Shown here in pieces: positions 1-5,565 of a stretch of DNA of 7,306 nucleotides. The position numbers were made by a program, and so were the translations under genes. Numbering within the stretch: position 1 is the stretch's first letter; every line of letters begins with the position of its first letter. A model generated the notes under the pieces. That model did no database searches, was not told the DNA's origin, and saw nothing but the letters and a program-made list of their open reading frames with translations. Origin of the DNA: Nitrospinales bacterium (lineage in GTDB: Bacteria > Nitrospinota_A > UBA7883 > JACRGQ01); the NCBI GenBank assembly GCA_023248615.1, contig JAHFEI010000095.1:1-7306 (forward strand), written 5' to 3'.

Positions 1-1162
1 TTTCGCCACTACCTCACCGGAAGAGATTACGCTTACCCCGGAAAACCCATCAGCATCGGTTGTCTTCTCGCTTCAGCTTGAAAACGGCATCTCGATAACG
101 AAAAAACTGGCTTTCCACCATGGCTCACACGTTACAGACCTTGAGGTTGGCATGGCTCTTCCCGCCGCCGACATTACTGGCTCCACTTTCGGCATCGTTT
201 GGAGCGGTTTGAGCGGGCAGGAAGGCACTTCTTATGTCGGCCCGGTGATATTGATGGACGGCAAGCGCCTGGCCGACGATCCGAAAAAGAAGGAGCCCAA
301 GGACTACGACGGTAACATCGTGTGGGGCGGTGTAACGAACAAGTATTATTGCGCCGCGTTTATCACGGCGGGCGGCAAGGCCCGGATTACCACATCGCAA
401 CCTTACGACAACGGGTACGCGGTCTCGCTACAACTGCCACCTAACAACGTAAACCGCCTCTCCTTGTACGTGGGGCCCAAAGACCACAAGGAACTCGAAG
501 TGGTGGGAAGCGAGATGGTGCGGATAATAAATTACGGCTGGTTTGACATAGTCGCCAACCCCCTTTTCTCGCTCTTGATGCTGTTCAATTCGTTCATCGG
601 CAATTTCGGCATATCCATTATCCTCCTGACGGTGTTGGTAAAGCTTTTGTTCTGGCCCTTGTCGCAAAGCAGTTTCAGGTCGATGGAAAAAATGAAGCGC
701 GTACAGCCGCAGATGAAAATGCTTCAGGAGCGTTACAAGAGCGACAAGGCGAAGATGAACGAGGAACTGATAGCGCTGTACCGTAAACACAAGATAAACC
801 CCATGGCAGGTTGCCTGCCGATAATCCTCCAGATACCGGTGTTTGTGGCGCTGTACAAGGTGTTGCTGGAGACTGTAGACCTGAAGGGCGCCCCGTTTCT
901 TTTGTGGATAACAGACCTTTCCGCGAAGGACCCGTATTATGTTACGCCGGTGCTTATGGGCATTTCCATGCTTGTACAACAGAAAATGTCCCCCGCCAGC
1001 GCCGACCCCATGCAACGAAACCTTATGTTATTTATGCCGGTGATTTTCACCGTTATGTTCATCAACTTCCCGTCCGGACTGGTAATTTACTGGCTTATCA
1101 ATAATCTGTTATCGATATTGCAACAGTACTCCATCCGGATGCAAAACCAGCAAGAGGTGTGA
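1..1162 (+). CDS. yidC: Membrane protein insertase YidC (5' partial)
   Basis: Inserts and folds inner-membrane proteins, alone or with SecYEG. The gene is open from the left edge (first full codon at base 2), so the N-terminal signal-anchor and the start of the periplasmic domain are missing; 386 residues remain. Visible residues 1 to about 170 are the beta-rich periplasmic domain of Gram-negative YidC. The conserved insertase core follows: 'GWFDIVANPL' near 179, a membrane segment with 'LLTVLVKLLFWPLS' near 208-221, the charged cytoplasmic hairpin ('MKRVQPQMKMLQERYKSDKA'), 'NPMAGCLPIILQIPVF' near 266-281, 'WITDLSAKDPYY' near 302-313, and the final pair of membrane segments ending in 'GLVIYWLINNLLSILQQ'. 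The positive charge in the hydrophilic groove (Arg366 in E. coli) appears here as Lys in 'VLVKLLF'. The stop codon lies two bases before the preferred jag start. The family identification is secure. Confidence 0.97.
   Translation, partial: FATTSPEEITLTPENPSASVVFSLQLENGISITKKLAFHHGSHVTDLEVGMALPAADITGSTFGIVWSGLSGQEGTSYVGPVILMDGKRLADDPKKKEPKDYDGNIVWGGVTNKYYCAAFITAGGKARITTSQPYDNGYAVSLQLPPNNVNRLSLYVGPKDHKELEVVGSEMVRIINYGWFDIVANPLFSLLMLFNSFIGNFGISIILLTVLVKLLFWPLSQSSFRSMEKMKRVQPQMKMLQERYKSDKAKMNEELIALYRKHKINPMAGCLPIILQIPVFVALYKVLLETVDLKGAPFLLWITDLSAKDPYYVTPVLMGISMLVQQKMSPASADPMQRNLMLFMPVIFTVMFINFPSGLVIYWLINNLLSILQQYSIRMQNQQEV
1154..1159 (+). promoter_or_regulatory. Ribosome binding site deciding the jag start
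   Basis: GAGGTG is a six-base match to the anti-Shine-Dalgarno sequence. It lies inside the last codons of yidC, five bases before the ATG at 1165. A GTG at 1159 is in the same frame, but it overlaps this site and would have no useful spacing, so ATG 1165 is the better start. Confidence 0.6.
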
Positions 1163-1164
1163 AT

Positions 1165-1962
1165 ATGGATTGGACTGTGGCTGAAGGTGGTACGTACGAA
1201 GAAGCAGTGGCCTCGCTTTTAAAAAGCTTGGGGGCCGATAAGTCCGAAATAGAGGTCGAAGACCTCGGCGAACAGCGCAAGATGTTCGGGTTCGGCGGGG
1301 TGGTTATGCGGGTGCGCGGCAGGTTTAGGGTGGAATCGTTCCGCGATGAACCGGCCCAAAAGGCAAAGCCTGCTCCGCGACACTCCCAGCAGCATCCAGC
1401 ACGCGCCGCATCCCCTAGGACACAGAAACAGTCGCAGCCGCCGCAACAGGCACAGGCTGTCAAGGAAGATGCGTCTGCATCACAGGTTGCCGAGATGGAA
1501 GAAAAAGGGTGCGCTTTCCTGGAGGAAATCGTACGGGCCATGGGAGTGGACGGAGCGACAGTAACGGCATCTTCCAGCGGTTCCACTATTACCTTGAACA
1601 TTGAAAGTTCCGCAGGTGGCCTTATCATCGGCCGTAGTGGTGAAACGCTGGAGGCGCTACAGACGTTGATGGAAATTTACGCCAGCCGCCTCAACGAAGG
1701 GCGCACCAGGCTTGTGGTGGATACGGAAAACTACCGTTTGCGGCGCGAAGAAAAACTGAAGGAAACGGCATTGAAAGCCGCCGAAGAGGTAATAGCCAAA
1801 GGAAAAAAAGTTTACATGGGCTACATGAAATCCTCCGAAAGGAAGATGGTACACACTGTGTTGCAAGGCAACGACAAGGTGGAAACCAAAAGCCAGGGAG
1901 CCGGGGAAAACAGGCAGATAGTCATTTACCCCGCAAGGCACGGCGGTTCTTCCGGCAAGTAA
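1165..1962 (+). CDS. jag: Jag/KhpB RNA-binding protein (Jag_N-KH-R3H)
   Basis: Single-stranded nucleic-acid-binding protein of the Jag/KhpB family. In Gram-positives it works with KhpA in RNA binding and control of cell envelope growth; its role in Gram-negatives is poorly known. The protein has 265 residues from ATG 1165, or 267 from the in-frame GTG at 1159. Domains in order: Jag_N (about 1-58) with the 'RKMFGFGGVVMRVRGRF' signature; a Gln/Pro/Ala-rich linker (about 64-108) that looks disordered; a KH domain with the GxxG loop in 'GLIIGRSGETLEAL' (about 152-165) and the typical 'LVVDTENYRLRREEKL' (about 183-198); and an R3H domain (about 221-258) with Arg-x3-His in 'ERKMVHTVLQ' and the usual 'VETKSQG..NRQIVIYP' ending. 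It follows yidC by two bases, so the two are almost surely co-transcribed and translationally linked. The mnmE gene often found next is absent; larC converges instead. Confidence 0.94.
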   Translation: MDWTVAEGGTYEEAVASLLKSLGADKSEIEVEDLGEQRKMFGFGGVVMRVRGRFRVESFRDEPAQKAKPAPRHSQQHPARAASPRTQKQSQPPQQAQAVKEDASASQVAEMEEKGCAFLEEIVRAMGVDGATVTASSSGSTITLNIESSAGGLIIGRSGETLEALQTLMEIYASRLNEGRTRLVVDTENYRLRREEKLKETALKAAEEVIAKGKKVYMGYMKSSERKMVHTVLQGNDKVETKSQGAGENRQIVIYPARHGGSSGK

Positions 1963-1973
1963 GTTTGTAGCGG

Positions 1974-2017
1974 CCTTGCCGCGCTATCCGGCCAGAGCGG
2001 CGGAAAGCGCGGCAAGG
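1974..2017. terminator. 12-bp inverted repeat at the jag/larC convergent junction
   Basis: CCTTGCCGCGCT (1974-1985) and AGCGCGGCAAGG (2006-2017) are perfect reverse complements separated by a 20-base loop. The structure starts 11 bases after the jag stop codon and covers the larC stop codon and its last ten or so codons. A second, mutually exclusive small hairpin, GCGGC-CTT-GCCGC (1970-1982), shares the left arm. Its position suggests a two-way transcription barrier or a 3'-end stabilizer. Neither side has a T-tract, so it is not a standard intrinsic terminator, and the terminator call is an inference from position and stem strength. Confidence 0.4.
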
Positions 2018-3147
2018 TATACCGCATCAAACGGTTCGCCAGTCTTTTCGGCTATCGCCCGGCAGTCGTCGTATTCCGGTTTTATCCGTTTTTGGCCAGA
2101 AGGAGTAAGCGCCTGCTTAACCCGCACGGGGCCGAACTTCGTTTTCACCGTTGTTACCTTGCGCTCCAGCTCATAGCGCTGCACTTCGTACTGCCTTACT
2201 CCCAGAGTCGGCGTTTCTTCCAGCATCAGGTTGCGCAGGTCGGCCGACTTCAGCGGGTCGCACAGGACGGAAAGGCAGAATGCCTGCCTTCCTTTTTTCA
2301 TCGTCACGGGCGATACCCATACGTCAAGCGCACCGGCAGAAAGGATTTTTAACGCCGAGTAGCCGACAGATTCCGGCGTAGCGTCATCAATATTAGTTTC
2401 TATCACCATCAGTTTTTTTGCGGCGCCGGACAGTTCCCCGATAATAAGCCGGAAAAGGTTCGGCACACGGTCTTGCCGTATTTTTGTTCCCGCGCCGTAG
2501 CCGACCATCTCCGTTTTTATGGCTGGCATCGGGCCGAATTTCGCCGCTAAAGCGGAGGCGATTGCCGCGCCTGTTGGAGTCGTCAGCTCTATTTCCGTAG
2601 CATCCGGCGCGATTGGGATGCCTTTCAACAAAAGCATCGTAGCCGGTGCGGGGATAGGCATCATGCCGTGGGAGGTATCCACAAACCCGCGCCCGGTCGG
2701 AAGCGGCGAACATTCGAACTGTTTTATTCCGAGCTTGTGGAAACCGATAGCGGCGCCTACTATATCGACTATCGAGTCAACCGCGCCAACTTCGTGAAAA
2801 TGCACCTTCCCCAGCGGTTGGTTATGAACTTTTGCTTCCGCCTCCCCTATCCTGCGGAATATGCCCTGCGCCATCTCCTTAACTTCCGGCGCGAGCGCAC
2901 TTTTGCCTATCAACGATTTGATAGCCGCATAATCCCGGTTTTTTTGTTTGCCGATAATTTCCACGTTAAACGTGGTGGCGTAAATTCCGCTACGCTTTAC
3001 GTTACCGGTAACAAGACGGTATCCGCCCATATCAAGTTTTTTCAATTCCTTTTTCAGGTAGGCCATTGGCAGGCCGGCATCGATAAGCGAGGCTACAACC
3101 ATGTCGCCGCTAATGCCGGAGAATGCGTCGAAATATGCTATTTTCAT
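1984..3147 (-). CDS. larC: LarC-family nickel-pincer cofactor biosynthesis protein (nickel insertion, DUF111)
   Basis: LarC inserts nickel into pyridinium-3,5-bisthiocarboxylic acid mononucleotide in a CTP-dependent reaction, giving the nickel-pincer nucleotide (NPN) cofactor of lactate racemase and related enzymes. The 387 residues are close to family length and form one intact frame, unlike Lactobacillus plantarum larC, which needs a frameshift. Visible hallmarks: 'MKIAYFDAFSGISGDM' at 1-16; 'VHFHEVGAVDSIVDIVG' at 115-131; 'SHGMMPIPAPAT' at 159-170; 'ELTTPTGAAI' at 187-196; 'GYGAGTK' at 216-222; 'ETNIDDATPE' at 250-259; and 'ETPTLGVRQYEVQR' at 311-324. The His-rich stretch described in some LarC proteins is not seen; the region around 66-90 has no histidine. 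ATG 3147 gives the canonical N-terminus but has no recognisable Shine-Dalgarno. It is the last gene of the cobamide block, 72 bases after cobS. No larA, larB or larE is in view, so its target enzyme is unknown. Confidence 0.93.
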   Translation of the reverse strand: MKIAYFDAFSGISGDMVVASLIDAGLPMAYLKKELKKLDMGGYRLVTGNVKRSGIYATTFNVEIIGKQKNRDYAAIKSLIGKSALAPEVKEMAQGIFRRIGEAEAKVHNQPLGKVHFHEVGAVDSIVDIVGAAIGFHKLGIKQFECSPLPTGRGFVDTSHGMMPIPAPATMLLLKGIPIAPDATEIELTTPTGAAIASALAAKFGPMPAIKTEMVGYGAGTKIRQDRVPNLFRLIIGELSGAAKKLMVIETNIDDATPESVGYSALKILSAGALDVWVSPVTMKKGRQAFCLSVLCDPLKSADLRNLMLEETPTLGVRQYEVQRYELERKVTTVKTKFGPVRVKQALTPSGQKRIKPEYDDCRAIAEKTGEPFDAVYLAALSAALAG

Positions 3148-3155
3148 GTTATGTA

Positions 3156-3183
3156 ATTAGACCACTAAAAGTCCCGTAAACAA
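3156..3183 (-). promoter_or_regulatory. Possible sigma70-like promoter just upstream of larC
   Basis: On the minus strand, TTGTTT (3178-3183) lies 16 bases before TCTAAT (3156-3161), which matches five of six bases of TATAAT. Only eight bases separate the -10-like box from the larC ATG, so a transcript from here would be leaderless or nearly so. That would fit the missing Shine-Dalgarno. The -35 match is poor (three of six) and such boxes are common by chance in an AT-rich gap, so this is weak. Confidence 0.2.
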
Positions 3184-3219
3184 CACCGGAAATTATTTTG
3201 TCCGTCGGCTTTCCGTTTA

Positions 3220-3948
3220 TCAAAGCGTAAGGAGCATCGTAACTTCGTTCACCTCGCATATTGCCCCAAGCACATCTCCGGTGACGCCGCCTATCTTGCT
3301 ATCCGACATAAGCCGTAGCATGTAGGAGATTACCACCGTAATAGCCAGACATTTCGCGAACGCCTGGCCCGATACCGCCACGCCGATAGCCAAGGTGATG
3401 GCGAGCGAGTATATGAGGGCGGATGGGGAAACCTTTCCTATGAACGCTTTCCCGGTGCCGGTTGCGCGTGGGTAAACCGCCTCGAAGGATGCAAGCGACA
3501 TCCCCCAGCGGGAAAAAGCGAACACGGGAATGATGGACAGCACGTTTCCGAATTCCAGCACATACCAAAGGGCGGCAAATTTCCCGATAAGAGAAAGGAA
3601 AATGGCGGTCATGCCAAATGGCCCGGCGCATGGCTCCTTCATTATCCTTAGCATCTCCTCTTTGCCCCTGCCGGAGAAAAAGGCATCCACCATGTCCGCC
3701 AACCCGTCCAGATGCAGGCCGCCGGTTATCAGCACCAGCAGGAAGAGCATCATGAATGCCGTAATCCGGTCGTCTACACCGAACCAGATAAGTATCCACG
3801 CCGCTACGGCAAGGATGAGGCCTATGACGGCGCCCACGAGCGGGAAATAGACGAAACTCTTTTCAAAATCGCTGTAGGAATAGTCGGCGTGCCCGGGCAT
3901 GGGGATGCGGGTAAGGAAGGCGAACGCCAGCCGTAGGGGGTTAAACAA
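3220..3948 (-). CDS. cobS: Adenosylcobinamide-GDP ribazoletransferase (cobalamin synthase)
   Basis: Integral inner-membrane enzyme of the last joining step. It condenses adenosylcobinamide-GDP with alpha-ribazole (or its 5'-phosphate), giving the cobamide (phosphate) and GMP. The protein has 242 residues, usual for the family. Visible motifs: 'AFAFLTRIPMPG' at 8-19; 'FPLVGAVIGLI' at 35-45; the metal-binding acidic motif 'GGLHLDGLADMVDAFFSGR' at 76-94; 'MKEPCAGPFG' at 103-112; and 'KIGGVTGDVLGAICEVNE' at 218-235, which carries the second conserved GDxxGA..E signature. About six hydrophobic membrane spans lie between and after these. The start is TTG 3948, chosen because a strong GAGGTG lies four bases before it and the N-terminus aligns well; nearby ATG and GTG codons are out of frame. 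The gene begins 37 bases after cobT. Its two substrates come from the neighbouring CobU and CobT. Confidence 0.96.
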   Translation of the reverse strand: MFNPLRLAFAFLTRIPMPGHADYSYSDFEKSFVYFPLVGAVIGLILAVAAWILIWFGVDDRITAFMMLFLLVLITGGLHLDGLADMVDAFFSGRGKEEMLRIMKEPCAGPFGMTAIFLSLIGKFAALWYVLEFGNVLSIIPVFAFSRWGMSLASFEAVYPRATGTGKAFIGKVSPSALIYSLAITLAIGVAVSGQAFAKCLAITVVISYMLRLMSDSKIGGVTGDVLGAICEVNEVTMLLTL

Positions 3949-3952
3949 TCCG

Positions 3953-3958
3953 CACCTC
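3953..3958 (-). promoter_or_regulatory. Ribosome binding site supporting the TTG start of cobS
   Basis: On the minus strand GAGGTG lies four bases before the TTG at 3948. It is one of the best Shine-Dalgarno matches in the window, and it justifies the rare TTG start where no in-frame ATG or GTG is available. Confidence 0.6.
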
Positions 3959-3985
3959 GTTTATCCGCATCTTGAAATTTTCCAC

Positions 3986-5038
3986 CTATAGCGCGGTGGA
4001 TACCCCCGCCTTTTTAAACGTTGCCATTTCGTTGTAAATCTTTACGGACGCTTCTATTATCGACATCGCAAGCGCCGCGCCAGTACCCTCGCCTAAACGC
4101 ATATCCAAGTCCAAAATCGGCCTTATCCCCACTTCCTGGCAAACGCGCTTGTGGCCGCGCTCGTTGGAGATATGCGCCCAGAAAACACGCGGCAAAACTG
4201 CCGGTGCGCTCCGTATGGCAACAATCGCCGCGGCGGTAGATATGAAGCCGTCTACCACGACCGGCACCTTGCTTTTGGCGGCTCCCAACACCAGGCCGGT
4301 GAGGCCAGCTATTTCCAGCCCTCCAAGTTTCATAAGCGCGTCCATGGGAGTTGCAAAAGGGGCGTGAAGGGCGAGAGCCTTCTTTATGACTTCCGTTTTT
4401 CGTTCAATTCCTTTTTGGTCTAGGCCCGTGCCGGGGCCGGTTATGGCTTCCGGCGATAGCCCCAGCAATGCGCAATACAGCGCAGTAGATGCGGTGGTGT
4501 TGGCAATCCCCATATCTCCCATCCCTATCAGGTGGCACCCATCCTTTGCGGCCTTCTCGGCAAGCTCTATACCTGCAAATACGGCACGCTCCATCTCTTC
4601 CGCCGTCATGGCCGCCTCTTCTGCGATATTCTTCGTCCCTTTGGCCACCTTTTTGTTTACCAGGCCGGGGGCATCCTGGAAATTAAAATTCACCCCCATG
4701 TCTACCACCACCGTTTCTATACCGGCATGGCGAGCCAGGACATTTATGGCGGCTCCGCCCCCAAGGAAGTTGAGAACCATCTGGGGCGTTACTTCCGCCG
4801 GGAAGGCGCTAACCCCTTCGCGGGCTACGCCGTGGTCTCCCGCCATGATGAAGATGGTTTTCTTACTGATTTTCGGAGGGTACGCCACGGATGTGCGCAC
4901 AAAGCGTAGCGCCAGTTCTTCCAGCCTCCCCAGCGACCCCGGCGGTTTGGTAAGGCTGTCCAAATGCTCTTGTACCATCGCATCGCGCGAGCCGTCTACC
5001 GGCTCTATGGTTTCCATGTAATCAAAAATCTTTTTCAC
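3986..5038 (-). CDS. cobT: Nicotinate-nucleotide--dimethylbenzimidazole phosphoribosyltransferase
   Basis: Transfers phosphoribose from nicotinate mononucleotide to the lower-ligand base (classically 5,6-dimethylbenzimidazole), giving the alpha-ribazole-5'-phosphate-type nucleotide used by CobS. From GTG 5038 the protein has 350 residues, the normal family length. Motifs: 'LTKPPGSLGRLEELA' at 29-43; 'FIMAGDHGVAREGVSAFP' at 63-80; 'FLGGGAAINVLA' at 91-102; 'MGDMGIANTTASTAL' at 173-187; 'GPGTGLD' at 201-207; 'VVVDGFISTAAA' at 260-271; 'SNERGHKR' at 291-298; and 'RLGEGTGAALAM' at 314-325. The Glu of the last motif falls at residue 317, the catalytic Glu position in Salmonella CobT. The GTG start overlaps the cobU stop codon (GTGA) and has AGGGAG seven bases upstream; the frame stays open to 5098, but that extension would lie inside cobU. 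Which base it prefers cannot be read from this sequence. Confidence 0.97.
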   Translation of the reverse strand: MKKIFDYMETIEPVDGSRDAMVQEHLDSLTKPPGSLGRLEELALRFVRTSVAYPPKISKKTIFIMAGDHGVAREGVSAFPAEVTPQMVLNFLGGGAAINVLARHAGIETVVVDMGVNFNFQDAPGLVNKKVAKGTKNIAEEAAMTAEEMERAVFAGIELAEKAAKDGCHLIGMGDMGIANTTASTALYCALLGLSPEAITGPGTGLDQKGIERKTEVIKKALALHAPFATPMDALMKLGGLEIAGLTGLVLGAAKSKVPVVVDGFISTAAAIVAIRSAPAVLPRVFWAHISNERGHKRVCQEVGIRPILDLDMRLGEGTGAALAMSIIEASVKIYNEMATFKKAGVSTAL

Positions 5039-5565
5039 AACTTGTCTCCCTTTATGAATATCGGCAAGCCCGCCACAAGCATAACGACGCTGTGGCATAC
5101 TTCTGCCATTTTTTGGTTTACCATTCCAAGTCTGTTGCAGTATTCCCTCGCAACAGGGCCAGCGGGGATTATCCCAAGCCCCACCTCGTTTGTCACCAGT
5201 ATTACTGTGCCGCCGAATTTTGCGACAGATTGGGACAACTCTTCAACTTTTTGGAGGAAGGCGGTCTCGTCGGCCTGTTCCAGCATGTTGCTGGTCCATA
5301 GCGTAAGGCAGTCGATTATAAGAACCCCGTCGGAACCACGAAGCTTATCCAGCACAGGCGCTATTGCCACCGGTTCTTCTATGGTTTTCCACTGCTCCCC
5401 GCGTTCCATGCGATGGCGTTCTATGCGGCGCGCCATATCACCATCCAGCGGTTGTGCCGTGGCCACAAAAAATTTTTCGCCACCCACCGCATCGGCCAGC
5501 ATTAGCGCATACCGGCTTTTGCCGCTTTTCTGTCCGCCGGTCACCAACACTTTGCGTCCCTTCAT
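5035..5565 (-). CDS. cobU: Adenosylcobinamide kinase / adenosylcobinamide-phosphate guanylyltransferase
   Basis: Bifunctional cytoplasmic enzyme (CobU/CobP). It phosphorylates adenosylcobinamide, then transfers GMP from GTP to give adenosylcobinamide-GDP for CobS. The 176 residues match the family. A P-loop 'GGQKSGKS' lies at 10-17. 'RIERHRMERGEQWKTIEEP' at 47-65 includes His51, which corresponds to the region of the guanylylated histidine in Salmonella CobU. 'LIIDCLTLWTSNML' is at 82-95, and the C-terminal signature 'TNEVGLGIIPAGPVARE' at 125-141 is followed by 'GMVNQKMAEV' and 'VAGLP'. ATG 5565 was chosen because it puts the P-loop at the usual place and overlaps the cbiR stop codon as ATGA; a longer in-frame reading reaches 5880 but lies inside cbiR. 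Overlaps at both ends (cbiR before, cobT after) indicate translational coupling. Confidence 0.96.
   Translation of the reverse strand: MKGRKVLVTGGQKSGKSRYALMLADAVGGEKFFVATAQPLDGDMARRIERHRMERGEQWKTIEEPVAIAPVLDKLRGSDGVLIIDCLTLWTSNMLEQADETAFLQKVEELSQSVAKFGGTVILVTNEVGLGIIPAGPVAREYCNRLGMVNQKMAEVCHSVVMLVAGLPIFIKGDKL
5046..5051 (-). promoter_or_regulatory. Ribosome binding site deciding the GTG start of cobT
   Basis: On the minus strand AGGGAG lies within the last codons of cobU, seven bases before the GTG at 5038. It favours this GTG over longer in-frame starts inside cobU and over the internal ATG at about residue 8. Confidence 0.55.

Noticed and set aside
428..1015. 195-codon open frame antisense to yidC
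   Set aside because: It lies wholly within the well-supported yidC core, its translation resembles no family, and it has the His/Tyr/Gln-rich look of a reverse-strand shadow.
2961..2975. Palindrome CCACGTT-A-AACGTGG inside larC
   Set aside because: A 7-bp inverted repeat is expected about once by chance in this much sequence, and it lies within conserved coding sequence. There is no reason to call it an operator.
2668..3156. 162-codon open frame on the + strand opposite larC
   Set aside because: It is antisense to conserved LarC N-terminal motifs, and the translation has no family resemblance.
3941..3970. Nine-codon minus-strand open frame (ATG at 3970) just before cobS
   Set aside because: It has no ribosome site of its own and is too short to judge. 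It overlaps the cobS start out of frame. It could be a leader peptide, but nothing supports that.
4386..5021. 211-codon open frame on the + strand opposite cobT
   Set aside because: It is Ser/Pro/Ala-rich and fully inside cobT, whose motifs are intact. It is a shadow of codon bias.
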